From Xanthobacteraceae bacterium (GTDB lineage Bacteria; Pseudomonadota; Alphaproteobacteria; Rhizobiales; Xanthobacteraceae), in NCBI GenBank assembly GCA_025929595.1, contig JAICQA010000083.1, forward strand, positions 1 to 9,238: a DNA stretch of 9,238 nt. Reading direction: 5' to 3'. Shown here piece after piece: positions 1-6,571 of the stretch. Within the stretch, counting starts at the first letter, position 1; every line of letters begins with the position of its first letter. The notes beneath the pieces are model-generated. The model saw only the letters and a program-made list of their open reading frames with translations. It did no database searches and was not told the origin of the DNA. The position numbers and the translations under genes are program-made.

Positions 1-178
1 GCACAACGCGCGCGATCTCGTGGATCGGCTCGCGCTCGTGTTCGGCCTTGCTCTCGCGCCCGTCTTTGCCGAGTTCGGCGGACGGCTCGATCTGCTGTGG
101 ACCGGACTCGTTGGTGGTGCGGCGGCGTGGGGCATACATCGCTTGGTGAAGAAGCGAAAAGAGAAGGGCGGCGTATGA
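1..178 (+). CDS. azlC: AzlC family branched-chain amino acid permease, C-terminal end (partial)
   Basis: The frame is open from the left edge (first full codon at base 2) and ends in TGA at 176-178, giving the last 58 residues of a membrane protein. The visible part has a hydrophobic stretch with a LAPVFAEFGGRLDLLWTGL-type sequence and a positively charged tail (KKRKEKGG). This matches the C-terminus of AzlC proteins, the large subunit of the AzlCD exporter for branched-chain amino acids and their analogues in the inner membrane. The assignment rests partly on the next gene: its ATG overlaps this stop codon (ATGA at 175-178), the usual azlC-azlD translational coupling. Most of the protein lies outside the window, so the family call is a good inference rather than a full-domain match. 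Confidence 0.75.
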   Translation, partial: HNARDLVDRLALVFGLALAPVFAEFGGRLDLLWTGLVGGAAAWGIHRLVKKRKEKGGV

Positions 179-516
179 TTTTCGACGCGGCGCTTTGGCC
201 CTATGTCCTCGTCATACTCGCGGGCTTTCTGCCGACTGAGGTGTGGCGTTCGCTCGCGGTCGTGTTCGCGCGCCGGATGGACGAAGACAGCGAGGCGCTG
301 ATCTTCGTGCGCGGCGTCGCGACGGCCTTGCTTGCCGCCGTCGTGGCGCGGCTGGTGCTCTTGCCGCCGGGCGAACTGGAGGCGGTGCCGCTCGCGGTCC
401 GCATCGGCGCGGTGGTCGCCGGATTTGTCGTCTATCTCGGTGCGCGGCGGTCGGTCTTCCTCGGCATCCTGTTCGGCGAGGCGGTGGTCATCGCCGGCGC
501 CTGGTACTTCGGTTAG
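175..516 (+). CDS. azlD: AzlD domain protein, small subunit of branched-chain amino acid exporter
   Basis: A 113-residue, very hydrophobic protein with about three to four membrane segments (roughly residues 6-25, 45-63, 72-92 and 95-112) separated by a charged loop (ARRMDEDSEAL). Length and layout fit AzlD, the small partner of AzlC; the pair exports branched-chain amino acids across the inner membrane in bacteria where it has been studied. I chose the ATG at 175 because it overlaps the azlC stop and has an AAGGG ribosome site six bases upstream. An upstream in-frame ATG at 97 lies inside azlC and is unlikely. The gene ends in TAG at 514-516, overlapping the stop of the convergent HIT gene by four bases, so there is no room for a terminator between them. 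Substrate specificity cannot be read from the sequence. Confidence 0.85.
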   Translation: MIFDAALWPYVLVILAGFLPTEVWRSLAVVFARRMDEDSEALIFVRGVATALLAAVVARLVLLPPGELEAVPLAVRIGAVVAGFVVYLGARRSVFLGILFGEAVVIAGAWYFG

Positions 517-935
517 GCGAGTGCTGCGCGCAGCTTATCGGCGTGAGCGGCGAGGTTCTCCGGCGTTTCCTTGAAGGTCGCTGGCGGCTTCATGGCTTCG
601 CCCTCCTTACGCGGGATCACATGGACGTGCAGATGGAAGACCACCTGACCGCCTGCCTTTTCATTGAATTGCTGGATCGTGACACCGTCGGCGCCAAAGG
701 CCTTCATGCCGGCCTGCGCGATCTTCTGTGCGACCTGCATGACATGGGCAAGATCGTCCGGGTTCACGTCAAGCAGGTTGCGAGCCGGCGCTTTGGGAAT
801 GACCAGTGTGTGGCCGGGCGCTCGCGGCATGATGTCGAGAAAGGCGATCGTTTTGTCGTCTTCAAAGACCTTCTGCGCCGGCAACTCGCCGCGGATGATC
901 TTCCCGAAGATGTTGTTCTGGTCGTAGACAGCCAT
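513..935 (-). CDS. HIT family nucleotide-binding hydrolase (HinT-like)
   Basis: 140 residues, the normal size for a single-domain histidine-triad protein. The catalytic triad motif is present as HLHVHV at residues 101-106 (His101, His103, His105) followed by IPR. The N-terminal half has the usual IFGKIIRGELP, FLDIMPRAPGHTLVIPK and NLLD segments that form the nucleotide pocket. HinT-like members hydrolyse nucleoside phosphoramidates and AMP-lysine-type adducts in the cytosol; the physiological substrate here is unknown. The start at 935 has a GGAGGGAG ribosome site just upstream. The frame is open much further upstream, but that extension lies inside the neighbouring acyltransferase gene. It is the last gene of the four-gene minus-strand operon, eleven bases after the preceding stop, and its own stop overlaps that of convergent azlD. 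Confidence 0.93.
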   Translation of the reverse strand: MAVYDQNNIFGKIIRGELPAQKVFEDDKTIAFLDIMPRAPGHTLVIPKAPARNLLDVNPDDLAHVMQVAQKIAQAGMKAFGADGVTIQQFNEKAGGQVVFHLHVHVIPRKEGEAMKPPATFKETPENLAAHADKLRAALA

Positions 936-946
936 CGCTCCCTCCG

Positions 947-2200
947 TCACGCGCCATCTTTGCGAAACGGCGCCATTGCCGCAAGCTCCTCGGCTTCCGC
1001 CCGTACATAGGCGCGTTCGTGCTTGAGATAGTCGGCAATCGCGCGGCGCAACCCCGGATCCGCAATATAGTGCGAGGAATAGGTAGTGACCGGCACATAG
1101 CCGCGCGCGACCTTGTGCGGGCCCTGCGCGCCGGCCTCGACGCAGGCGAGGCCGTGCTCGATCGCATAGTCGATCGCCTGGTAGTAGCAGACCTCGAAAT
1201 GCAGGAAGGGGCGATGCTCGGTCGCGCCCCAGTAGCGGCCATAGATCGTGCGTTGCCCAAGGAAGTTGAGGGCGCCCGCGATCCAGCGACCCGCGCGGCG
1301 CGCCATGACGAGGACGATCCGATCCGCCATCGTCGCCGAAACAATCGAAAAGAACTCGCGGTTGAGGTAGGGGCGGCCCCATTTGCGCGAGCCGGTATCC
1401 ATGTAAAAGCGAAAGAAGGCGTCCCAGATTTCGTCGGTCAGCTCGGGGCCGGTCAGCCGAAGGATCTCGACGCCGTCCTGCGCCTCGCGCCGTTCGCGCT
1501 GGAGCGTTTTCCGCTTGCGCGACGAGAGCGCGGCAAGAAAGTCGTCGAACGAACGATAGCCTTCGTTGATCCAGTGAAACTGCCGGTCCGTGCGTGCGAG
1601 CAGTCCGAGGCCGGACAGATATTTCCACTCGTTTTCCGTCTGGAAGGTGACGTGCAGCGACGACGCCTGCCGCCGCTTCGTGAGCTCGATGCCGGCGGCG
1701 ACCAGCGCCTCGCGCGCGGCTTCGGCCTGCAGGCCCTGGCGCACGAGCAGACGCGAGCCGGTCACCGGCGTGAAGGGGATGGAGCATTGCAGCTTCGGAT
1801 AGTAGTCGCCGCCTGCGCGGTCGTAGGCTTCGGCCCAGCCGTGGTCGAAGACATATTCGCCCTGTGAATGGTTCTTGAGATAGCAGGGCATGACGGCGAA
1901 CGCTTCGCCGACTTCGCTCTCGACCACCAGATGCTGCGGTTGCCAACCGGTCCGCGCGGAGACGCAACCTGAATCTTCGAGTGAAGCCAGAAACGCGTGA
2001 GATATAAATGGGTTGCAAGCGTCTGGCTCAGAAACAGAGTCGGCATGTTCAGAAATGGAATCTGCTTTTGTCCGCTCGCTGCGCGTCGCGTTGGAATTTT
2101 TGACGGTTGCTCCAGACGGAAATGCGCACGCGTCCCAGACATCAGCGGGGATGGAGCGTATGGATGACTCGATGCGGACGCGCAGGGAACTCGTGCTCAT
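947..2200 (-). CDS. DUF482 / FemAB-like GNAT-fold acyltransferase family protein
   Basis: A 417-residue protein of the DUF482 (COG3146, FemAB_like) family, often annotated as GNAT family N-acetyltransferase or peptidoglycan biosynthesis/recognition protein. Recognisable family segments are NPFISHAFLASLEDSG with TGWQPQHL (about residues 63-92), the basic SSRKRKTLQRERREA stretch (about 226-240), a GRPYLNREFF block (about 275-285) and the C-terminal VEAGAQGPHKVARGYVP block (about 355-371). The fold predicts transfer of an acyl or aminoacyl group; no substrate is established for this family to my knowledge. Start at 2200 is the first reasonable ATG after the upstream gene, but no clear ribosome site precedes it. 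Residues about 27-61 form a Ser/Glu/Asp-rich segment not expected in the family, encoded by AT-richer codons (see the repeat entry). It is third in the minus-strand operon. Confidence 0.88.
   Translation of the reverse strand: MSTSSLRVRIESSIRSIPADVWDACAFPSGATVKNSNATRSERTKADSISEHADSVSEPDACNPFISHAFLASLEDSGCVSARTGWQPQHLVVESEVGEAFAVMPCYLKNHSQGEYVFDHGWAEAYDRAGGDYYPKLQCSIPFTPVTGSRLLVRQGLQAEAAREALVAAGIELTKRRQASSLHVTFQTENEWKYLSGLGLLARTDRQFHWINEGYRSFDDFLAALSSRKRKTLQRERREAQDGVEILRLTGPELTDEIWDAFFRFYMDTGSRKWGRPYLNREFFSIVSATMADRIVLVMARRAGRWIAGALNFLGQRTIYGRYWGATEHRPFLHFEVCYYQAIDYAIEHGLACVEAGAQGPHKVARGYVPVTTYSSHYIADPGLRRAIADYLKHERAYVRAEAEELAAMAPFRKDGA
2018..2122 (-). repeat. In-frame palindrome-flanked insert within the DUF482 gene
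   Basis: About 105 bp (35 codons) inside the N-terminal part of the DUF482 gene. CGTCTGG at 2020-2026 and its exact complement CCAGACG at 2112-2118 bracket the segment. Inside, 2027-2047 and 2048-2068 form an imperfect 21-bp tandem repeat (14 of 21 bases match) encoding ADSISEH/ADSVSEP. Codons such as TCT, GGA, CCA and AAA are more frequent than in neighbouring genes. By analogy with Rickettsia palindromic elements, which insert in frame into genes, this may be a small repeat element; that origin is inferred, and the boundaries are approximate. Confidence 0.4.
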
Positions 2201-2250
2201 GCGGTGGCCGTGAGGCGGGCGTCTGACGTGGTGTCCGCCGCCCTTCAAGT

Positions 2251-2991
2251 CTAGGGCCGGAAGCCCTCGAAGATCATCTGGTTTGCCCAGCGGCGTGCCT
2301 TGCTTCGCTCCGCGTCGGTACGAACGGTCCAGGTGAGGAGTTTCATGCCGAGCAAGTAGCGTGCGACGAGCGGGGCGAGCGCGGGCAAGTCGCGCACATA
2401 GTAGGCGACGAAGTGCGGCCGCGTGCGATTGAAGTGCAGCAGATTGCCGAGCCGGAATTTCCGGCTGGCGCCGAGTGGTGCCCAATCGGCATGATCGTAA
2501 TACCGTTCGGCGACGATGCCGCGCGGCAGCCCGGGTGCGTATTTTTGCAGGTCGACCAGCACCTGCGGGTCGAACGACATGCAGACGACGGGGCCTTCAT
2601 AGCCCTTGAGGATTTCCGCGGTGCGGGCGGTGAGGCGGTCGTCGCCATCCCAGTTGCTTTTCAATTCGAGCACCAGCGGCGTGCGGCCGCTGACGGTATC
2701 GAGAAGTTCTTGAAGCGTGGGAATGAGTTCGCCGCTGCCGCGAAGGGCGACCTGCTTCAGCTCAGTCAACGTGCGGGCCGTGAGAGGGCCGGTTGCGTCC
2801 GTCAACCGGTCGAGCGTATCGTCGTGAAAGACGACCACCTCGTTGTCGGCTGTGAGTTGCAGGTCGACCTCATTGGCGTAATTCGCCTCGACAGCAGCGC
2901 GTGCGGCGCCCAACGTGTTCTCGATCAGCCCGTTGCCGTGCAGGCCGCGATGCGCGACCGGGTGCTCGGTGAGCCAATCGAGACCGGCCAT
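2251..2991 (-). CDS. Glycerophosphodiester phosphodiesterase (GDPD)
   Basis: 246 residues, the size of a cytosolic UgpQ-type enzyme, with no signal peptide. The GDPD TIM-barrel signature is intact: AHRG at residues 13-16 (catalytic His14), ENT at 24-26, NEVDLQLTAD with Glu41 and Asp43 as metal ligands, FHDDTLDRLT with the second catalytic His56, and LELK with Glu109 and Lys111. The enzyme splits glycerophosphodiesters to glycerol-3-phosphate and an alcohol, recycling phospholipid head groups. It starts four bases after the TGA of the RidA-family gene (stop at 2996-2998), so translation is probably coupled; its own ribosome site is poor. Fifty bases separate its stop from the next operon gene. 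The exact alcohol moiety accepted is not predictable from sequence. Confidence 0.93.
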   Translation of the reverse strand: MAGLDWLTEHPVAHRGLHGNGLIENTLGAARAAVEANYANEVDLQLTADNEVVVFHDDTLDRLTDATGPLTARTLTELKQVALRGSGELIPTLQELLDTVSGRTPLVLELKSNWDGDDRLTARTAEILKGYEGPVVCMSFDPQVLVDLQKYAPGLPRGIVAERYYDHADWAPLGASRKFRLGNLLHFNRTRPHFVAYYVRDLPALAPLVARYLLGMKLLTWTVRTDAERSKARRWANQMIFEGFRP

Positions 2992-2995
2992 AGGC

Positions 2996-3457
2996 TCAGG
3001 CGACCTCGAAGATTGCTTCGACTTCGACCGATGCGTCGTTCGGCAGTTGCGCGACACCGACGGTCGTGCGCGCATGCCGCCCCGCGTCACCGAATATCTC
3101 GACCATGAGGTCGGAGGCGCCGTTCATTACAAGTGGCAAAGGCGCGTAGTCGGGCTTGGCGTTTATAAAGCCGCCCAGGCGCACACAGCGCTTCACGCGA
3201 TCGAGATCACCGAGTGCCGCCTTGACCTGCGCGAGGAGATTGATCGCGCAAATGCGTGCTGCCTTCTGGCCATGCTCCATGGAGACGTCGCCGAGCTTGC
3301 CCTTCATCGCCTCGCCGCCGGGCACAGCCGAGACCTGACCGGCGCAGACCAGCAGTGAGCCGGTGAGCACGGCCGGAACATAGTTCGCGGCGGGCGACGG
3401 CGGGCTCGGCAGGACTATGCCCAGTTCGGCGAGGCGCTTTTCGATTCGACCGGCCAT
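2996..3457 (-). CDS. RidA family (YjgF/YER057c/UK114) protein
   Basis: 153 residues, slightly longer than canonical RidA (about 128), matching the YjgF-like subgroup with an N-terminal extension. Seen are the NYVPAVLTGSLLVCAGQ strand region (about 25-41), a helix with QVKAALGDLDRVKRCVRL (77-94), and the C-terminal HARTTVGVAQLPNDASVEVEAI stretch. Arg130 in it corresponds to the carboxylate-binding arginine of RidA (Arg105 in E. coli), and Glu147 lies in the conserved VEVEA strand. Classical RidA deaminates reactive enamine/imine intermediates from PLP enzymes in the cytosol; keeping the arginine makes imine deaminase activity plausible, though other subgroups differ. GGGAG lies seven bases upstream of the ATG. 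It is the first gene of the minus-strand operon, so the operon promoter should lie in 3458-3590. Confidence 0.92.
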   Translation of the reverse strand: MAGRIEKRLAELGIVLPSPPSPAANYVPAVLTGSLLVCAGQVSAVPGGEAMKGKLGDVSMEHGQKAARICAINLLAQVKAALGDLDRVKRCVRLGGFINAKPDYAPLPLVMNGASDLMVEIFGDAGRHARTTVGVAQLPNDASVEVEAIFEVA

Positions 3458-3590
3458 TGTCTGCTCCCGTGGAGATCACCAAGTCTTGGCTGAAGGCCGC
3501 GATTTCGGCAACGGGTGGCGGGCCGCTTTGTTGCCACATGCGCCGTCCATTGGCGGGCTGTTCGGCTTATAGTGGTGCAGGAGATTCTGA

Positions 3591-4418
3591 ATGTTGACTT
3601 TCCGGCCGCGAGCCCTGGTTCTGACGGCCGCCGCGCTGGCGGGTATGGCCGCCGTGTCCGCGGAGGCGGCACCGCTCGCGCCGCACCGGGCGACCTATGA
3701 GCTTACGCTCGATCCGTCCAAGACGAGCGTGAAGCTTGACCGGGCGACCGGCCGCATCGCGTTCGAACTGACCGGCAATGCCTGCGAGGGCTACTCGGTC
3801 ACGCTTCGGCAGGTGACAGCTCTCGACACGGGCGAGGGAAGGCTCAGCACGAGCGACCTGCACAGCGTGAGTTGGGAAGGTGGCGCAGCGAAAAGCTACC
3901 GGTTCAAGTCGCGTAACGTGCTGAACGACGAATTGCGCGACCAGGTCGACGGCACCGCCGAGCGCAAGGACGACGGTGGCTTCACCGTAAAGCTCGCCGG
4001 TGCGAAGCCGGAGACTTTCGCGCTGGAGGGCAAGATCACCTTGCCGACCGAGCATTTGATTTCGCTGATCGCCGCAGGCGCTGCCGGCCAGCGGATGGTC
4101 GAGGCGCGCGTATTCGACGGCGCGCCCGACGGCCGCAAAGTTTATGACACGCTCGCCGTGGTGGGCGCCGCCGTGAACGGCGAGGAAGCTCCGGAGGAAG
4201 CCGCCAGGAAGCCCGAGCTTTCGAGCGTGGCGCGCTACCCGGTGACAGTGAGCTATTTCGAGCAGGGCGTGGGCGAGCGCACGCCGACCTATGTGCTTGG
4301 TTTCGAGCTGTACGAGAATGGCATCAGCCGCGCACTGCGGCTCGATTACGGCGGCTTCGCGCTGCGCGGCGAACTCACGACGCTCGAATTTTTGAAATCG
4401 ACGCCCTGCAAGCGTTGA
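3591..4418 (+). CDS. eipB: EipB family periplasmic cell-envelope integrity protein (DUF1849)
   Basis: 275 residues with a signal peptide: basic start (LTFRPR), hydrophobic core, and a likely cleavage site after SAEA near residue 26. The mature protein begins with the typical APHRATYELTL segment. Two cysteines, Cys65 (NACEGY) and Cys273 (STPCKR, three residues from the end), match the conserved pair that forms a disulfide closing the beta-spiral of Brucella EipB. EipB proteins are periplasmic and needed for envelope stability in Brucella; they occur mainly in Hyphomicrobiales. The start at 3591 is supported by AGGAG seven bases upstream (3579-3583). The gene is divergent from the RidA operon across 133 bp, with a possible TATAGT -10 box at 3568-3573 but no convincing -35. 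No partner gene is adjacent. Confidence 0.9.
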   Translation: MLTFRPRALVLTAAALAGMAAVSAEAAPLAPHRATYELTLDPSKTSVKLDRATGRIAFELTGNACEGYSVTLRQVTALDTGEGRLSTSDLHSVSWEGGAAKSYRFKSRNVLNDELRDQVDGTAERKDDGGFTVKLAGAKPETFALEGKITLPTEHLISLIAAGAAGQRMVEARVFDGAPDGRKVYDTLAVVGAAVNGEEAPEEAARKPELSSVARYPVTVSYFEQGVGERTPTYVLGFELYENGISRALRLDYGGFALRGELTTLEFLKSTPCKR

Positions 4419-4456
4419 TCGTGGGTCGCTGCCCATTTGCTTGCGGCGTTTTTGTA

Positions 4457-4485
4457 TTCGACGGCGCGCCGCGCAGGGCATAGAT
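4457..4485 (+). promoter_or_regulatory. Possible promoter of the binding-protein gene
   Basis: TTCGAC (4457-4462) and ATAGAT (4480-4485) are separated by 17 bases, a fair fit to an alphaproteobacterial house-keeping promoter, about 40 bp upstream of the start codon. The match is weak and made by eye; the overlapping CATAGA or TAGATT boxes are equally possible. Confidence 0.25.
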
Positions 4486-4524
4486 TCGGCCCGACTGCTT
4501 TTTTGACAGTTCGGGAGAACCATC

Positions 4525-5709
4525 ATGCGAATGAAACCAATCGCGCTTGCCACGCTCGCCATGGCCGCGCTTGCCGCGCCTGTGCAGGCGCAGGAAACGA
4601 TCAAGGTCGGAATCATCCTGTCCTATTCGGGCCAGTTCGCCGACGCGGCGACGCAGATGGACAATGCGATCAAGCTCTACGTGAAGCAGAACGGCGATAC
4701 GGTCGCCGGCAAGAAGATCGAATTCATACGCAAGGATACGGGCGGTGTTGCGCCCGACGTCGCCAAGCGCCTCGCGCAAGAGCTCGTCGTTCGTGACAAG
4801 GTGGACATCCTCGCGGGCTTCGCGCTGACGCCGAATGCGATGGCGGCCGGCGATATTTCTTCGGAAGCGAAGAAATTCATGGTGGTGATGAATGCCGCGA
4901 CCTCGATCATCACCACGAAGTCACCGTTCATGGCGCGGACTTCGGTGACCATTCCGCAATTGCAGGAACCGTTCGGCGGTTGGGCCCGCAAGAGCGGCAA
5001 GCTGAGCAAGGTCTATACGATGGTCTCCGATTACGGCCCCGGGCACGATGCCGAGCAGGCGTTCAGCCGCGGCTTCAAGGAGGCGGGCGGCGAGGTGGTT
5101 GGCTCGGTGCGCATGCCGGTGGCCAACCCGGACTTCTCGGCCTTCGTGCAGCGCGCGAAAGATTTGAATCCCGAAGCGATCTTCGTCTTCATTCCGGGCG
5201 GCGCGCAGCCGGCGGCATTCGCGAAGGCGCTGCAGGAGCGTGGCATCGACCCGAAGAAAACAAAGATTCTCGGGCAAGGCGAGATCACGATGGACGACAA
5301 CGTGCTGCAAAGCATGGGCGAGGCGGCCGTCGGCATCGTCACCGCGTTCCACTACGATCATTCGCACAAGTCGGCGAAGAACGAGGCGTTTGTGAAGGCC
5401 TTTAACGCCGCCTATGGCCGCAACCCCGACGTCTTCTCGATCGGCGGCTGGGACGGCATGCACCTGATCTATGAGACGTTGAAGAAGACCGGTGGCAAGG
5501 GTGACGGCGAAGCGCTGATTGCTGCCGCCAAGGGCATGAAGTGGGAGAGCCCGCGCGGCCCGATCTCGATTGACCCCGAGACGCGCGACATCGTGCAGAA
5601 TGTCTATATCCGGCGCGTCGAGAAGGTTGGTGACAAGTACATCAACGTCGAGTTCGACAAGGTCGAGAACGTCAAGGATCCGGTCAAGGAGCGCATGAAG
5701 AAGAACTGA
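4525..5709 (+). CDS. ABC transporter substrate-binding protein, Leu/Ile/Val-type (Peripla_BP_6)
   Basis: 394 residues. The first about 22 form a signal peptide (ALATLAMAALAAPVQA, cleaved before QETIKVGIIL), so the protein is periplasmic. The mature start IKVGIILSYSGQFADAATQMDNA is the typical opening of type I periplasmic binding proteins of the branched-chain amino acid (LivJ) family. Further family blocks are GGVAPDVAKRLAQELVVRDKVDILAGF, YTMVSDYGPGHDAEQAF, FVFIPGGAQPAAFAKAL and FSIGGWDGMHLIYETLKKTGG. Members bind amino acids, amides, urea or aromatic acids, and the ligand cannot be told here. GGGAG precedes the start. No permease or ATPase gene follows; a hairpin terminator comes directly after the stop, so this looks like a monocistronic, orphan binding protein that would rely on transporter subunits encoded elsewhere. 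Confidence 0.93.
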   Translation: MRMKPIALATLAMAALAAPVQAQETIKVGIILSYSGQFADAATQMDNAIKLYVKQNGDTVAGKKIEFIRKDTGGVAPDVAKRLAQELVVRDKVDILAGFALTPNAMAAGDISSEAKKFMVVMNAATSIITTKSPFMARTSVTIPQLQEPFGGWARKSGKLSKVYTMVSDYGPGHDAEQAFSRGFKEAGGEVVGSVRMPVANPDFSAFVQRAKDLNPEAIFVFIPGGAQPAAFAKALQERGIDPKKTKILGQGEITMDDNVLQSMGEAAVGIVTAFHYDHSHKSAKNEAFVKAFNAAYGRNPDVFSIGGWDGMHLIYETLKKTGGKGDGEALIAAAKGMKWESPRGPISIDPETRDIVQNVYIRRVEKVGDKYINVEFDKVENVKDPVKERMKKN

Positions 5710-5729
5710 CTGCGCGTCATCGCATCGGC

Positions 5730-5754
5730 GGGCGGCCGGGAGGGCCGCCCGTTT
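5730..5754. terminator. Probable intrinsic terminator between convergent genes
   Basis: GGGCGGCC (5730-5737) pairs perfectly with GGCCGCCC (5743-5750) around a 5-base loop, followed by GTTT. It lies 20 bases after the binding-protein stop and 13 bases before the DUF3572 stop, so it can serve both converging genes. The T-run is short, so efficiency is uncertain. Confidence 0.6.
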
Positions 5755-5762
5755 CGTGTCCG

Positions 5763-6059
5763 TCAGCCGCGATGGCCGGGCAGCACGGCGCGCGCTGCGG
5801 GTATCTCGGACGGATCGATTCCTTGCTGCGCGGCGAAGTCGAGCAGCAGGGTTTCGTCGCCGATCAGATGATCAAGAACGCCCGGCAGGAACCCCGGGGT
5901 GCCGGCCGCCGCGCGCAGGTTCTCGGGCTCGAGGCCGGTGACCGCGAGGAAGCGGCCGAGGCGCTCCGGTTCCTCTGCGAGGAAGGAAAGCGCCGCAACC
6001 GCAAGCGTTTCCGCCTCGTCTGGAGAGGGCTTTCCGCGCCTGCGAGTCATTGACGTCAT
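5763..6059 (-). CDS. DUF3572 domain protein
   Basis: 98 residues, soluble and without signal peptide or membrane segment. After a basic N-terminus (MTRRRGKPS) comes DEAETLAVAALSFLAEEPERLGRFLAVTGLEP, then LRAAAGTPGFLPGVLDHLIGDETLLLDFAAQQGIDP. This is the helical DUF3572 pattern, found in alphaproteobacteria beside divK; I know of no established function. The gene is divergent from divK, and the 136-bp gap carries two inverted repeats that could affect both. Start choice is open: the ATG at 6059 has AAAGGG only two bases upstream, whereas the ATG at 6050 (three residues shorter) has it eleven bases upstream. Neither spacing is ideal. Confidence 0.85.
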   Translation of the reverse strand: MTSMTRRRGKPSPDEAETLAVAALSFLAEEPERLGRFLAVTGLEPENLRAAAGTPGFLPGVLDHLIGDETLLLDFAAQQGIDPSEIPAARAVLPGHRG

Positions 6060-6093
6060 TACCCTTTCTGTAAGGAATATGGCGTAAATTCAA

Positions 6094-6117
6094 CAGGATT
6101 GCCGACAAGCAATCCTG
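6094..6117. promoter_or_regulatory. 9-bp inverted repeat between DUF3572 and divK
   Basis: CAGGATTGC (6094-6102) and GCAATCCTG (6109-6117) are perfect complements around a 6-base loop. The site lies about 80 bp upstream of divK and 35 bp upstream of DUF3572 and is not followed by a T-run on the plus strand. It could be an operator or an RNA hairpin in a 5' leader; no known regulator is assigned. Confidence 0.4.
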
Positions 6118-6133
6118 CTCGCATCGCTACCGT

Positions 6134-6150
6134 CGTGCAATTGTTGCACG
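6134..6150. promoter_or_regulatory. 7-bp inverted repeat upstream of divK
   Basis: CGTGCAA (6134-6140) and TTGCACG (6144-6150) are perfect complements with a TTG centre, a compact dyad 45 bp before the divK start. As DNA it looks like an operator for a dimeric regulator; as RNA it would form a 3-base-loop hairpin in the divK leader. No regulator is identified. Confidence 0.4.
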
Positions 6151-6195
6151 CGATCGGCATGGACGCGGGCGAGGCGCAGGCACGGGGCGGAGTTG

Positions 6196-6567
6196 ATGTC
6201 GAAGACGGTCCTGATCGTGGAGGACAATGAGCTCAATATGAAGCTCTTCCACGATCTATTGGAAGCGCACGGCTACGCGACCATCGAGACCCGCAACGGG
6301 ATCGAGGCGCTCGACCTCGCGCGCAAGCATCGGCCCGATCTCATCCTGATGGATATCCAGTTGCCGGAGGTGTCGGGGCTGGAAGTGACGAAGTGGATCA
6401 AGGAGGACGACGAGCTGAAATCGATTCCGGTCGTTGCGGTCACCGCCTTTGCCATGAAGGGCGACGAAGAGCGCATCCGGGAAGGGGGCTGCGAGGCCTA
6501 TCTCTCGAAGCCGATTTCGGTCTCGAAGTTTCTCGAAACCGTCCGCCACTTCGTGAAGGAGAATTGA
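6196..6567 (+). CDS. divK: DivK single-domain response regulator
   Basis: 123 residues forming one receiver domain with no output domain. All key residues are present: acidic pocket Glu9/Asp10, phospho-acceptor Asp53 (LILMDIQLP), Thr83 (VVAVTAFAM) and Lys105 (YLSKP). The sequence, including NELNMKLFHDLLEAHGY and the context directly before pleD, identifies DivK, the diffusible polarity regulator that in Caulobacter is phosphorylated by DivJ, dephosphorylated by PleC, and acts through DivL-CckA to lower CtrA activity. I take ATG 6196 as the start; a TTG one codon earlier directly abuts the GGAG and is less likely. The gene is followed by pleD after four bases, so the two are cotranscribed. No perfect CtrA box (TTAA-N7-TTAA) was found in its upstream region. 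Confidence 0.95.
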   Translation: MSKTVLIVEDNELNMKLFHDLLEAHGYATIETRNGIEALDLARKHRPDLILMDIQLPEVSGLEVTKWIKEDDELKSIPVVAVTAFAMKGDEERIREGGCEAYLSKPISVSKFLETVRHFVKEN

Positions 6568-6571
6568 CTTC

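Noticed and set aside
936..2018. Long N-terminal extension of the HIT gene frame (501 residues in total)
   Set aside because: The extension is an arginine-rich shadow frame inside the DUF482 gene; HIT proteins are about 140 residues, and the ATG at 935 has a strong ribosome site.
2413..3108. 231-residue plus-strand frame opposite the GDPD gene
   Set aside because: It is a shadow of the GDPD reading frame, which has intact catalytic motifs; no domain is recognised on the plus strand.
4463..4475. GGCGCGCC-type palindrome as an eipB terminator
   Set aside because: It is a short self-complementary word without a loop or a following T-run; no convincing terminator was found after eipB.
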